Origin: JAGNRR01 sp965230665
Lineage (GTDB): Bacteria > Bacteroidota > Bacteroidia > Chitinophagales > Chitinophagaceae
Assembly: GCA_965230665.1 (NCBI GenBank)
Contig: CBDDLM010000004.1
Location: 1-64,000 of the forward strand
Reading direction: 5' to 3'
Length of the DNA: 64,000 bases
A program made the translations under genes and the position numbers. Shown piece by piece: positions 17,172 through 26,493 of the stretch (within the stretch, counting starts at the first letter, position 1; every line of letters starts with the position of its first letter). The notes beneath the pieces are model-generated. The model ran no database searches and was not told the DNA's origin. It was given only the letters and a program-made list of their open reading frames with translations.

Positions 17172-18803
17172 ATGCGTAAAATTTTCTATCCTACTTTTAT
17201 TTTTCTTTTTTTAGCAATTGGTGCTATAGCTTATTTCTGGGCTCCTATTCTTTGGTTATTAATCCTGCTTGTCCCTTTGTTTTGTTTAGGCATATATGAC
17301 ATGTATCAAACCAAACATGCCATTAGAAGAAATTATCCTTTAGCAGGGCGTTTGCGTTATTTATTTGAGGCCATTCGCCCTGAAATACAGCAATACTTTG
17401 TAGAATCTGATACAAGCGGACGACCTTTTAATAGACTTGCTAGAAGTTTGGTTTATCAGAGAAGTAAAAAAGTACGTGATACCGTTCCTTTTGGCACTCA
17501 GCTTGATGTTTACAAAGCAGACTACCATTGGATTAATCATAGTATTTCAGCCTTAGATCCACATAGTTTAGATCATAATCCGCGTGTACGAATAGGAAGT
17601 TCGCAATGCAACAAGCCATATGATAGTAGCTTATTTAATATAAGCGCTATGAGTTTTGGTTCGCTAAGCAGAAATGCGGTTTTGGCACTTAATGGAGGTG
17701 CAAAAAAAGGTGACTTTTTTCATAATACAGGTGAAGGAGGTTTGAGCCCTTATCACCTAGAACCTGGTGGTGATATCTGTTGGAATATTGGCACAGGATA
17801 TTTTTCGTGTAGAAACTCTGATGGGACATTCAATTATGAAGAATATTGTAAACGAGCGGTATTACCCAATGTCAAAATGATTGAGATAAAATTCTCGCAA
17901 GGAGCTAAACCAGGTCATGGCGGCATCTTGCCAAAAGAGAAAGTGACTGATGAAATTGCAGCGATTCGTTTAGTAGACAAAGGTCATGATATCATATCCC
18001 CACCCTATCATTCGGCTTTCAAAACACCTCGAGAATTTGTGCATTTCGTTGCCAAACTACGAGAAGGTAATGGTGGCAAACCAGTTGGGTTTAAAATCTG
18101 CATTGGAAATCGGTCTGAGTTTATAGCAATTTGCAAGGCTATGGTGGAAGAGAAGATCTATGTTGATTTTATTTCTGTGGATGGCGGTGAGGGCGGTACT
18201 GGAGCAGCACCTCTAGAATTTACGAATCATGTAGGGATGCCTCTAAAAGATGCCATTGTATTTGTACACGATACGCTAAAAGGGTTCGGAATTAAAGACC
18301 AAATCAAAATTATTGCTAGTGGCCGTGTTACAAGTGGCTTTCATATTATGGACTGTCTTGCTCACGGAGCCGACCTCTGTAACTCTGCGCGAGGGATGAT
18401 GTTTGCTTTAGGTTGTATCCAAGCTCTACGATGTAATGATAATGAATGTCCAACAGGAGTTGCAACTCAGCAAAAGCATCTGGTAAAAGGGCTTGTTGTT
18501 GCAGATAAGAAAGTCCGCGTGGCCAATTACCATAATGAAACAGTAAAAAGTGCTGTAGAATTAATGGGTGCTGCTGGTATTGATCACCCGGATAAAGTTG
18601 GACGTTTCGTAATGTTTCGACGAGTGAGCCGAACTGAAGTTGAAACTCTAGAACAAACATATCCTGAGGTAATACCCGGATGTATGCTTCAGGAAGAAAC
18701 TGTTCCTACAAAATATCTTGCCTCATGGAAAGGTGCCAGTGCAGACCGATTTATCAGCTATCGACTGATTGAACAATTAAAGGAAGAAGTTGTAAGTGCC
18801 TAG
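17172..18803 (+). CDS. FMN-binding glutamate synthase-like protein (GltB domain 2 family)
   Basis: 543-aa protein matching the FMN/iron-sulfur synthase domain of glutamate synthase but without the glutaminase or NADPH parts. Two N-terminal membrane helices (about 6-43) anchor it. The FMN-barrel motifs are intact (SAMSFGSLSRNA, GEGGLSPYH, KPGHGGILPKEK, VDGGEGGTGAAP), and the three cysteines that bind the 3Fe-4S cluster are kept with exact GltS spacing: Cys415, Cys421 and Cys426 (C-x5-C-x4-C, ending NECPTGVATQ). Such stand-alone proteins are common in Bacteroidota; their electron donor and reaction are not settled. The stop codon overlaps that of the convergent DUF4328 gene by four bases. Confidence 0.9.
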   Translation: MRKIFYPTFIFLFLAIGAIAYFWAPILWLLILLVPLFCLGIYDMYQTKHAIRRNYPLAGRLRYLFEAIRPEIQQYFVESDTSGRPFNRLARSLVYQRSKKVRDTVPFGTQLDVYKADYHWINHSISALDPHSLDHNPRVRIGSSQCNKPYDSSLFNISAMSFGSLSRNAVLALNGGAKKGDFFHNTGEGGLSPYHLEPGGDICWNIGTGYFSCRNSDGTFNYEEYCKRAVLPNVKMIEIKFSQGAKPGHGGILPKEKVTDEIAAIRLVDKGHDIISPPYHSAFKTPREFVHFVAKLREGNGGKPVGFKICIGNRSEFIAICKAMVEEKIYVDFISVDGGEGGTGAAPLEFTNHVGMPLKDAIVFVHDTLKGFGIKDQIKIIASGRVTSGFHIMDCLAHGADLCNSARGMMFALGCIQALRCNDNECPTGVATQQKHLVKGLVVADKKVRVANYHNETVKSAVELMGAAGIDHPDKVGRFVMFRRVSRTEVETLEQTYPEVIPGCMLQEETVPTKYLASWKGASADRFISYRLIEQLKEEVVSA

Positions 18804-19483
18804 TAAAAAATAGAATCACTTGTTTCGTCTTGCATATTCTGCACTTGTTGTAACTCTTCTTCTAGCTCTCCATAGTTTTTCATGATAATGATTAGAAACA
18901 CTCCAGAGATCGTAAATAACAGACTTGTCGCAATGTCTATATAATAACAAGTACGCAGCATACCTAAGGACTCACTATTAGACATTCTAAAAGAAATATT
19001 GGATAGAATGTTTGCTACAATCCAAGGTACCCACCAAAGAGTAATAATGGTTTGGATATCCCTTTTTGTTATGATCGGAGACCTCGTTCGCAAATAAGCA
19101 GTAGTCTCGAGCCACAATTCCCTCATGATTTGAACGGGTCTAAATAAACTCAAGATAGGCACAAACCATGCACCTGCCGCCCAACCTTCGGAGAAGCGCG
19201 GTGGTGAAAGAGCAAATTCATGCACGTTATAATATGCTCTTCTAAACCACATGATAAATACGACCATAGTCACTACTAATAACACTAAGTAAGCAATTCC
19301 ATATGCCTGCTCTAGCAGGGCGAATTGCTCTATGTATTCATCGGTAAAGTTACCTTCCTCAATGTCATGAATAAATTTTACTCCAAATAATGGAACTAGT
19401 AGTCCGATGAAATCAACTGCGACCATAATAATCATTACGGAGAGCGCCACTTTTAACCTTTTCGTATTATCTCTCAAAAACAT
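18800..19483 (-). CDS. DUF4328 membrane protein
   Basis: 227-aa integral membrane protein with about five to six helices. The segment MWFRRAYYNVHEFA followed by a Trp/Pro-rich stretch (GWAAGAWFVPILSLFRPVQ) and a late WWVPWIVANI is typical of DUF4328, a family of unknown function. The short C-terminal tail is acidic and Gln-rich (ELEEELQQVQNMQDET). It follows the 110-aa hypothetical gene by nine bases, so the two probably share an mRNA. Confidence 0.75.
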   Translation of the reverse strand: MFLRDNTKRLKVALSVMIIMVAVDFIGLLVPLFGVKFIHDIEEGNFTDEYIEQFALLEQAYGIAYLVLLVVTMVVFIMWFRRAYYNVHEFALSPPRFSEGWAAGAWFVPILSLFRPVQIMRELWLETTAYLRTRSPIITKRDIQTIITLWWVPWIVANILSNISFRMSNSESLGMLRTCYYIDIATSLLFTISGVFLIIIMKNYGELEEELQQVQNMQDETSDSIFY

Positions 19484-19492
19484 TTATTTTAC

Positions 19493-19825
19493 CTATTCTC
19501 TAGCGTAAGCATGAAAATCATCATAAACAACCTCACCAGTTTGGTTACACGCACTAAAAAGTTGTAAGTAATGTTCACGCATCTCTTCTGTATCCCACTC
19601 TTGTTCAACATCATATGGAGCTACAGATACAATCTCTTGAGGTTTTAATTTAGCAATTGCCAGCTCTTTTAACAAGATCTCTAAGACCTCTCGTACATCA
19701 AAGGCTTTTACAAAAACATAAACCGCTCCACCTAACAGTTTATCATATTCAGGCGACTCCTTTGTATATAGATAATCTACATCGCACCAATAAACTCTTT
19801 TATGCTCCCCATATTCCAATTCCAT
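19493..19825 (-). CDS. Hypothetical small acidic protein
   Basis: 110-aa soluble, acidic protein that I do not recognise. It starts MELEYGEHKRVYWCDVDYLY and contains several aromatic residues, a central hydrophobic strand (GGAVYVFVKAF) and alternating helix-like segments. No signal peptide, membrane helix or catalytic motif is visible. It leads a two-gene unit with the DUF4328 protein (gap nine bases). A 13-base palindrome lies just upstream of its start. Confidence 0.6.
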   Translation of the reverse strand: MELEYGEHKRVYWCDVDYLYTKESPEYDKLLGGAVYVFVKAFDVREVLEILLKELAIAKLKPQEIVSVAPYDVEQEWDTEEMREHYLQLFSACNQTGEVVYDDFHAYARE

Positions 19826-19836
19826 TTAACGAACCT

Positions 19837-19849
19837 CCACTTTAAGTGG
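19837..19849. promoter_or_regulatory. Small palindrome CCACTTTAAGTGG
   Basis: Perfect inverted repeat of 6-bp arms (CCACTT/AAGTGG) around one T, in the 98-base divergent region between the 110-aa gene and the alanine symporter gene. Possibly an operator; it may also be chance. Confidence 0.25.
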
Positions 19850-19903
19850 ATAAAGATAATCGCTAATGTGGATAGTCAATACAACTAGAAAAAAAATAGT
19901 GTT

Positions 19904-19911
19904 TATATTTA
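19904..19911 (+). promoter_or_regulatory. Possible -7 box TATATTTA
   Basis: Seven of eight bases match TAnnTTTG, 12 bases before the symporter ATG. Tentative because AT-rich DNA gives such matches by chance. Confidence 0.3.
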
Positions 19912-19923
19912 GAGTTCATAATT

Positions 19924-21504
19924 ATGAAAAAACTTATCAGTCTTTTTACTTTACTGTTACTAGTAACTCCAGTTTTTGCAGAAGGAGTCGATGAAAAAAT
20001 TAATAGAATTTTTGGCGACTATACGGGCTGGTTTGTAGAGTTTATTTTTAAAGAAATTCCATTTGGCAGTATAGCTGTTCCTTGGGTACTTATTGTTCTT
20101 GTATTTAGTGCTGTTTTTTTTACATTTTATTTTAAGTTCATAAATATTACAGGCTTTAAAACTTCCATTAACATCGTGCGAGGGAAGTATGATAGTCTAG
20201 AAAAGGCCGGAAAAGTGGAAGTTTCGAGCAGTGTTTCCACGAATGAGGAGGGAGATAATCCTGATACGATTCGCGTTGAAAACCACGAGGGAGAAGTCTC
20301 ACATTTCCAAGCGCTAACGGCAGCCTTATCTGCTACTGTCGGACTTGGTAATATTGCTGGTGTTGCGGTTGCCATATCTATTGGCGGTCCTGGTGCAACC
20401 TTTTGGATGATTGTTGCTGGTTTGATCGGTATGAGTTCAAAATTTGTTGAATGTACCTTAGGTGTAAAGTATCGTGAGATTGGGGAAGATGGAACTGTTT
20501 ATGGTGGCCCAATGTACTATTTATCCAAAGGGCTTAAAGAATTTAAGGCTGGCACCTTAGGTAAAATTCTTGCTGGAGTGTTTGCTGTTATGTGCATAGG
20601 AGGAAGTTTTGGAGGTGGAAATATGTTCCAAAGCAATCAGGCATTTAAGATGTTCCAAAATAGAATGGAATATCTGAATATTGACGTAGCAGGATATGGC
20701 TGGTTGTTTGGTTTAATTATAGCCATTTTAGTGGGTGTTGTTATCATCGGTGGAATTAAATCTATCGCAAAAGTTACAGATAAAATTGTTCCATTTATGG
20801 TGGGCATCTATGTATTAGCCGCTTTGGTCATTCTCTTCATTAATTTTGACGCTATCCCAGCAGCCTTTGGGTCAATTTTCTCTGGTGCCTTTGCTAGTGA
20901 AGGTATTATAGGAGGTGCTATTGGTGTTTTAATTCAAGGTTTTAGACGAGCCGCCTTTAGTAATGAAGCCGGTATTGGTTCTGCCAGTATAGCTCATGCT
21001 GCTGTAAAAACGAAATATGCAGCAAGTGAAGGTTTAGTAGCGCTTTTAGAACCTTTTATTGATACCGTTATCGTTTGTACAATGACGGCTTTGGTGATCA
21101 TTATTACCAATGGAGATGGCTCTATTATGACTTATGGTCAAGATGTAGGTGATGGTGTTACGGCTACTTCATCTGCTTTTGCCAGTGAGATTTCTTGGTT
21201 CCCTTGGGTCTTATCTATTGCGGTCATTCTGTTTGCATTCTCAACCATGATTTCTTGGAGTTATTACGGATATCAGGCTTGGACCTATTTATTTGGTCGC
21301 TCTAAGACTGCAGAGTACCTCTACAAAAGCTTGTTTTGCGTTTTTGTAATTATTGGAGCTGCCGCTTCCTTAGGTGCAGTTATTGATTTTTCGGATGCTA
21401 TGATTTTTGCAATGATGGTTCCTAATATGATAGGGCTGTTTTTCTTAGCACCAAGAGTTCGTGAAGAATTAAAAAAATACAAAGAAGCTATTAAAGCAAA
21501 ATAA
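19924..21504 (+). CDS. Alanine/glycine:cation symporter (AGCS family)
   Basis: 526-aa transporter that brings in alanine or glycine with sodium or protons. The family signature LTAALSATVGLGNIAGVA (about 131-148) and the segment FSNEAGIGSASIAHA mark it clearly; roughly ten to eleven membrane helices follow. The protein starts with what looks like a cleavable signal (MKKLISLFTLLLLVTPVFAEG) and has a hydrophilic loop of about 45 residues (82-127) before the core, both longer than in Gram-positive members. rimM begins two bases after its stop, an unexpected operon partner. Confidence 0.92.
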   Translation: MKKLISLFTLLLLVTPVFAEGVDEKINRIFGDYTGWFVEFIFKEIPFGSIAVPWVLIVLVFSAVFFTFYFKFINITGFKTSINIVRGKYDSLEKAGKVEVSSSVSTNEEGDNPDTIRVENHEGEVSHFQALTAALSATVGLGNIAGVAVAISIGGPGATFWMIVAGLIGMSSKFVECTLGVKYREIGEDGTVYGGPMYYLSKGLKEFKAGTLGKILAGVFAVMCIGGSFGGGNMFQSNQAFKMFQNRMEYLNIDVAGYGWLFGLIIAILVGVVIIGGIKSIAKVTDKIVPFMVGIYVLAALVILFINFDAIPAAFGSIFSGAFASEGIIGGAIGVLIQGFRRAAFSNEAGIGSASIAHAAVKTKYAASEGLVALLEPFIDTVIVCTMTALVIIITNGDGSIMTYGQDVGDGVTATSSAFASEISWFPWVLSIAVILFAFSTMISWSYYGYQAWTYLFGRSKTAEYLYKSLFCVFVIIGAAASLGAVIDFSDAMIFAMMVPNMIGLFFLAPRVREELKKYKEAIKAK

Positions 21505-21505
21505 A

Positions 21506-22012
21506 TTGTCTGAAGCAATTGGGAAAATAACAGGTACGCATGGCGTTAAAGGAGAGGTTGTACTTGAACACGAATTAACGGGTACATTGGATGCAGAAAA
21601 TTGGGATGCACTAATGATTGAATTATTACCGAATAGTCGCATTCCTTTCTTTATTTTTTCGATAAAAAAGCAATCTAGTTCTTCTCTCCTTGTTCGATTT
21701 GAAGAAATTAATTCGCCTGAAGAAGCGACCGAGATTTTACAAAAAGACGTTTATTTATCTCCTAATATCCAAACTAGTTTCATTGAAAAAAAGGTTACTG
21801 TTGATGATTATATAGGATACACCTTGTTTGACAAAGAAAAACGAATTGGCTTAATAGATAATATTCTAAACCCTAAAACCAATCCATTGTTCATTATTGG
21901 TGACGGCACCGAAAATGAATTACTCATTCCAGCGAATAAAGAATTATTTCTGAACATTGATCCAGTAAAAAAAACGATTTCTATCCGAATTCCTAATGGA
22001 TTATTGGACTAG
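21506..22012 (+). CDS. rimM: 16S rRNA processing/maturation factor RimM
   Basis: 168-aa ribosome-assembly factor that binds S19 and helps mature the 30S head. The N-terminal RimM barrel begins IGKITGTHGVKGEVVLEHEL, and the C-terminal PRC-barrel has YIGYTLFDKEKRIGLIDNIL and a terminal LIPANKELFLNID. I see no in-frame ATG that keeps the N-terminal strand; the likely start is TTG at 21506, two bases after the symporter stop, so translational coupling may help. trmD follows after 66 bases, as in many bacteria, but rpsP and rplS are not adjacent. Confidence 0.9.
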   Translation: MSEAIGKITGTHGVKGEVVLEHELTGTLDAENWDALMIELLPNSRIPFFIFSIKKQSSSSLLVRFEEINSPEEATEILQKDVYLSPNIQTSFIEKKVTVDDYIGYTLFDKEKRIGLIDNILNPKTNPLFIIGDGTENELLIPANKELFLNIDPVKKTISIRIPNGLLD

Positions 22013-22064
22013 TACCTCAACCAACATTTAGCCTGTTCTCTTCATGAAGTGATGGTCAATTTTC

Positions 22065-22072
22065 TACATTTG
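22065..22072 (+). promoter_or_regulatory. -7 promoter box TACATTTG for trmD
   Basis: Perfect TAnnTTTG, six bases before the trmD ATG, so trmD can be transcribed separately from rimM. Confidence 0.55.
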
Positions 22073-22078
22073 TAATCT

Positions 22079-22753
22079 ATGCGTATAGACATTATAACTG
22101 TTTTACCAGAACTACTTCAAAGCCCTTTCGATCATTCTATTATGAAACGAGCTCAAGAAAAAGGTTTACTTGAAGTTCATTGCCATCAACTAAGAGACTT
22201 TGCGATAAACAAACATGGTCAAATTGATGATTACCAATACGGAGGAGGTGCAGGAATGGTTATTATGTGCGAGCCACTTGCCAATCAAATTGAAAAGCTT
22301 CTGGCAGAAAGAAAATATGATGAGATTATATTTCTAACACCCGACGGTGAAACTTACAAACAGGGTATGGCAAATACATTGTCTCTTCACAAAAACCTAA
22401 TGCTAATCTGCGGACATTATAAAGGCATTGACCAACGGATTAGAGATAAGTACGTAAGCAAAGAAATATCTATAGGAGATTATGTTCTTAGTGGAGGCGA
22501 ACTGGCTGCGGCTGTATTAGTTGATAGTATTGGCCGTTTGTTACCTGGAGTATTAAATGACGAAACTTCTGCCCTTACCGATAGTTTTCAGGACAATTTA
22601 TTAGCCCCGCCTGTTTATACCAGACCTGCCAACTTTGATGGCATGGAAGTTCCTGCAATTCTTTTAAGCGGCAATTTCCCTAAGATTGAAGAATGGCGCA
22701 ATGAGCAAGCATTGCAAAGAACCAAGGCAAGAAGGCCAGACTTGTTAGAATAG
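22079..22753 (+). CDS. trmD: tRNA (guanine-37-N1)-methyltransferase
   Basis: SPOUT-class enzyme that methylates G37 of tRNAs with SAM to prevent frameshifts; 224 aa. The N-terminus MRIDIITVLPELLQSPFDHS, the loop DDYQYGGGAGMVI, the SAM-knot segment LICGHYKGIDQRI and the hallmark SIGDYVLSGGELAAAVLVD are all conserved, and the C-terminal helix ends RRPDLL. It lies 66 bases after rimM and has its own -7 box. A strong terminator follows. Confidence 0.97.
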   Translation: MRIDIITVLPELLQSPFDHSIMKRAQEKGLLEVHCHQLRDFAINKHGQIDDYQYGGGAGMVIMCEPLANQIEKLLAERKYDEIIFLTPDGETYKQGMANTLSLHKNLMLICGHYKGIDQRIRDKYVSKEISIGDYVLSGGELAAAVLVDSIGRLLPGVLNDETSALTDSFQDNLLAPPVYTRPANFDGMEVPAILLSGNFPKIEEWRNEQALQRTKARRPDLLE

Positions 22754-22755
22754 TA

Positions 22756-22783
22756 AAGCCCCTTCCCTAAAGAAGAGGCTTTT
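22756..22783. terminator. Intrinsic terminator between convergent genes
   Basis: AAGCCCCTTC-CCTAAA-GAAGAGGCTT makes a 10-bp stem with a single C/A mismatch, followed by TT then ATAT. It lies directly after trmD and before the end of the convergent CotH gene. Confidence 0.75.
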
Positions 22784-22813
22784 ATATCTAGTAGTAGATA
22801 TATATATCGTTTA

Positions 22814-25165
22814 TTAATGTTGAATGACGAATTTCTTACTGACGTTACCCAAACGGAGGATATACATTCCTTCAGCTAAATGAGCCGTAGGGATTCTCAC
22901 CTCTTTCTCTGACGAAGTACTCGATAACTTTTTACCCGTAATGTCCAATAATTCTATTATTTCAAGTTGGTGAGCTGCATTATCAGACAACTTTACAATT
23001 ACAACATCATTTGCTGGATTTGGATATACGGCAATCTGACTTTCATCGATAACTTCACCAACACCAACAGCCCAATTGTTATTTAAGGCCCATGTGTGGT
23101 GTTTTACCACAAAATTTCCTGTGGCATTAGGGTCTCGAGCATATCCAGAATCGGCAGGTAGATTAGTCCAAGTAAGCTCATCTACAATTTCCATATTTGT
23201 ATTTAGGAGTATTAATTCTTCTCCATCGGCAGAAAGCTTGAAATTGATATGGTCTGCACCTTGGCTACCATCTTCATCTGCCCAAAGGATATAATATCCT
23301 TGTGGGTTTATAATTGTTCCTGTAGGAAATACATGCTTCGTTAGATTAAACTGGTCGTCTGTTATAGACCAGCCACTAATATCAATAGCATTATTCGACT
23401 TATTATGAATTTCAATCCAATCATCATATTCGCCGTTATTATCGGCAACAGCGGCATCATTAGCCGCCATAATTTCATTGATTACGATATCCTTACTCGT
23501 AGCAATAGCCGGCTCTACTAAATAAACATACACATCATGCTCAGCACCTACTGGTAAATAAGATACAGAATAAGAACTATTGTTAGATACCGCCTCTATA
23601 TAGTAACGAACCCATGTCCCGCCACTAAAACCAGGTATGTCTGCTCCGTAGGTCCCATCATTAGCCGCTCCATCGTTATGGTTTCCATCATCATACATGA
23701 GAGCTTTAGTAAATTGGCCGTTGATAGCTGCACTGTAATAGAGGTTCACCGCGTTTATCCCATTGGTAGATGTTACATTAGCGCGAACAGTAACCGTTTG
23801 ATTATTGGCAGGACGCTGCCATTGTATATTGTTTACATAATGCGCTGCGCTTGAAATAGTCGGAGCTACTTCTGCAACTTCCGCATTGCTGTTTAAATAA
23901 TTCCTTCTCGTCGAAATAAAATTTTTCAGAACGGCAACTTCACTAATAAATTGATTATAAGAATATAGTTTTTTAGTATCGTTTTGCACAACAGTGTCGA
24001 TTTGTGATGCGTAATAATCAATTCTATTATCAAATGTGGTTTGATCAAACTCTTCTGCTATGATTGTTCTCATATGAGCTAGATAACGTTGGCGAATACT
24101 AGGAACCTGCAACAATCGATTCAACAATGGATAATTAACTTTGTTCTCATTGTAGAATGGACTCCAAGAAGTTGCCTTGGTCATATCCATAGGAGAATTT
24201 CCATCATACTCCATAGGTACAAACTGTCCTGTAGCTTCTTCCTTAAAAACGTAATAATCTTGTTTGCCCTTATACACATAACTATCGTCATCTGTAAAAG
24301 CAATTTCACTAGCTAAGAACCATAAGGTTCTATCCAAGTCCATGTATACCTTTAGCGTATCCTCTAAGTTAGATAATGGAGTATTATTTATTTTATCGCA
24401 TAAAACGACTAATTCGTCCCAAGGATTAGTATAGTCTGAATATTTCAGCGTATAATTTGATTGATAAGAAGATGTATTGGCGCCTAGATAATTTAAAGCC
24501 GTTGTTCCATCTCCCCAACCTGGACCGCCAGGCCCACCAGGTCCACCAGAGCTACTAATTGCTCTCCAACTGATGCCGTTATTACTTGTAAACCAATCTG
24601 AATACAGGTCTTTGTTCAATTGTTGCACATTGGGGTACAAGCCCCAATTTTCTCCATTAATATAAAGTTTTACAAAGTTCGCTTTTGCAGCGGGAACATG
24701 ATTCCGAATAGCAAACATAAACATAACTTCTCTCAAGAAAGAACGATCCTGAAAGGCATTATTCAAGTTCAATGTATTGTAACCACTGATATCCTGTCCG
24801 CTTTTAATCCAATCCAATTCTATATTAAAAGACTTTTTTTGTCCATTTACCATTTGGTAAGAGGTATTTCCCTTAAATCGCACTCCTACACTATCTAATA
24901 CGGTACTCCCCTCATAAGTCAATGTAGCAGATAGATTTGTTCCACTGGAATAATTACTCGTTAGAAGGTTCCAATAGTTCGACTGCGGAAAATTTAGTTC
25001 TATTTTTCGAATAATGGAGTCATTGTAAAGGTTTTTCAATCCTTTTTTGCCCATTTGTAACTGGGTATAGTTATTGATAAATTCCCACTGATCTGGTATC
25101 CCTTGGGCATTTGAAAGTGTGGCACTAAGCAAAAGTACGCACAGGAAGGCTGGTATTAATCTCAT
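22814..25165 (-). CDS. T9SS-secreted CotH-kinase-fold protein with lamin-tail domain (CotH-1)
   Basis: 783 aa. Signal peptide (1-20, TLSNAQG), CotH domain (about 45-425), a linker Ig-like region (about 435-545), a lamin-tail domain (about 560-680, KDIVINEIMAAND, YDDWIEIHNKS) and a type A T9SS tail (about 710-783, YPNPANDV to GMYILRLGN). CotH proteins are atypical secreted protein kinases first known from spore coats. Motifs seen: VRFKGNTSY, NLNNAFQDRSFLRE, LYINGENWGLYP, and MEYDGNSPMDM for the metal-binding Asp. A GGPGGPGGPGW insertion sits near 206-217. Its promoter region holds a 17-18-nt element shared with the VTC operon. Target unknown. Confidence 0.88.
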   Translation of the reverse strand: MRLIPAFLCVLLLSATLSNAQGIPDQWEFINNYTQLQMGKKGLKNLYNDSIIRKIELNFPQSNYWNLLTSNYSSGTNLSATLTYEGSTVLDSVGVRFKGNTSYQMVNGQKKSFNIELDWIKSGQDISGYNTLNLNNAFQDRSFLREVMFMFAIRNHVPAAKANFVKLYINGENWGLYPNVQQLNKDLYSDWFTSNNGISWRAISSSGGPGGPGGPGWGDGTTALNYLGANTSSYQSNYTLKYSDYTNPWDELVVLCDKINNTPLSNLEDTLKVYMDLDRTLWFLASEIAFTDDDSYVYKGKQDYYVFKEEATGQFVPMEYDGNSPMDMTKATSWSPFYNENKVNYPLLNRLLQVPSIRQRYLAHMRTIIAEEFDQTTFDNRIDYYASQIDTVVQNDTKKLYSYNQFISEVAVLKNFISTRRNYLNSNAEVAEVAPTISSAAHYVNNIQWQRPANNQTVTVRANVTSTNGINAVNLYYSAAINGQFTKALMYDDGNHNDGAANDGTYGADIPGFSGGTWVRYYIEAVSNNSSYSVSYLPVGAEHDVYVYLVEPAIATSKDIVINEIMAANDAAVADNNGEYDDWIEIHNKSNNAIDISGWSITDDQFNLTKHVFPTGTIINPQGYYILWADEDGSQGADHINFKLSADGEELILLNTNMEIVDELTWTNLPADSGYARDPNATGNFVVKHHTWALNNNWAVGVGEVIDESQIAVYPNPANDVVIVKLSDNAAHQLEIIELLDITGKKLSSTSSEKEVRIPTAHLAEGMYILRLGNVSKKFVIQH

Positions 25166-25177
25166 AAAATCGTCGTA

Positions 25178-25195
25178 TTATCGTTTTAGACGATA
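25178..25195 (-). promoter_or_regulatory. Shared element TATCGTCTAAAACGATAA upstream of CotH-1
   Basis: Read on the minus strand, this 18-nt element ends 12 bases before the CotH-1 ATG. Apart from one extra A it equals the element at 42708-42724, upstream of the VTC operon. It contains the inverted repeat TATCGT/ACGATA. Seven bases upstream of it, AATTTTA (25203-25209) matches GATTTTA at the same spacing in the other copy, like a two-part promoter or operator. Confidence 0.6.
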
Positions 25196-25221
25196 TTCTA
25201 TTTAAAATTCCCTCGCTAAAG

Positions 25222-26493
25222 TCAGATTAATTCCTCGAGAATAAAAAAGCTACCGATAACTAAGATACAATCCATTGCATCTGCTTGCCTCTTTGCTAGA
25301 GTCAATGCCCGGGTAGGAGTCGAAAAAGTTTCTCCTAAAATCTCAAGTTCTTTAGCTTGATCTCTTAGTATTTGTACATCAAGTGCCCTAGGTACATTAG
25401 CCTGTGTAAAGTAATATTTTGCGTCTCTAGGAAATAGTGGCAAAACTGTGCTTACATCTTTATCATTGACACACCCGTAAATTATGTGTAAGGTATTATA
25501 ATCATGTTTTTTGAGCACTTCTAATGATTGTTGAACACCTTCTCTATTATGTGCTACATCAAATATTAATAATGGTTCGGTTTGTATGATCTCAAAACGT
25601 CCTCTTAGTCCGGTATTCTTCTTAACAGAGGAAAGGCCTATTTGAACCTGTTCTTTGGTAAGCACATAACCCTTCTGTGCGAGCATATCTGTAGCTAACA
25701 AAACCGCACGCGCATTATTAACTTGATAGCCTCCCTGCAAATCAAGATCTAATTTGGTAATAAGCATATTAGATTGGTTGATCAAAACAGTTTCTCCATT
25801 TGAGCTAACCTTAGAATAAATTCTGTCCGCAAAAACTATTGGTGCCTTTACACTATGCGCTTTCGTAAAGAATACTTGCTCTGTTTCTTTTTGCGTCTCA
25901 CTTATAATTACTGGAACATTGGGCTTTATAATACCTGCTTTTTCCTCTGCTATTAAAGGTAAGGTATGGCCTAACATATCCATATGATCGTAACCAATAT
26001 TCGTTATAATAGACAATTCTGGGGTGATAATATTCGTACTATCTAACCTACCCCCTAACCCCGTTTCAACAATGGCAAGATCAACATTTTGCTCGGCAAA
26101 GTAGGCAAAAGACATGGCTACGGTGATCTCGAAAAAAGAGGGTTTAATTCGCTCAATCAAATCCATATTCATTACAATGAATTTGGTCACCCAATTCTCA
26201 GGAACTTGTTCTCCATTTATTCTTATACGCTCGGTAAAATTTTTTAAATGAGGAGAGGTGTAGAGCCCTATTTTATATCCCCCCTCTTGTAAAACAGATG
26301 CCAACATATGGCTTACAGAACCTTTGCCATTTGTACCAGCAACATGAATGCTTTTGAATTGATCTTGTGGGTTCCCAAGAGCTTTGCATAAAGCTATTAT
26401 ATTAGTAAGATCTTTCTTAAATGCTTCCTTACCTTGCCGTGAAAACATGGGCAATTTCTCGTATAGATAATTTAGCGTTTTTTCAAAGGTCAT
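25222..26493 (-). CDS. folC: Folylpolyglutamate synthase / dihydrofolate synthase
   Basis: Mur-ligase-fold enzyme, 423 aa, that adds glutamate to dihydropteroate or folate in the cytoplasm. The ATP loop GTNGKGS (53-59) in SIHVAGTNGKGSVSHML, then YTSPHLKNFTERIRING, the GGRLDSTNI motif and ITNIGYDHMDMLG are classic. C-terminal FDVAHNREGVQQSL binds the nucleotide. The start overlaps the stop of the upstream membrane-protein gene in ATGA (4 bases), showing translational coupling. CotH-1 begins 56 bases after its stop. Confidence 0.95.
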   Translation of the reverse strand: MTFEKTLNYLYEKLPMFSRQGKEAFKKDLTNIIALCKALGNPQDQFKSIHVAGTNGKGSVSHMLASVLQEGGYKIGLYTSPHLKNFTERIRINGEQVPENWVTKFIVMNMDLIERIKPSFFEITVAMSFAYFAEQNVDLAIVETGLGGRLDSTNIITPELSIITNIGYDHMDMLGHTLPLIAEEKAGIIKPNVPVIISETQKETEQVFFTKAHSVKAPIVFADRIYSKVSSNGETVLINQSNMLITKLDLDLQGGYQVNNARAVLLATDMLAQKGYVLTKEQVQIGLSSVKKNTGLRGRFEIIQTEPLLIFDVAHNREGVQQSLEVLKKHDYNTLHIIYGCVNDKDVSTVLPLFPRDAKYYFTQANVPRALDVQILRDQAKELEILGETFSTPTRALTLAKRQADAMDCILVIGSFFILEELI

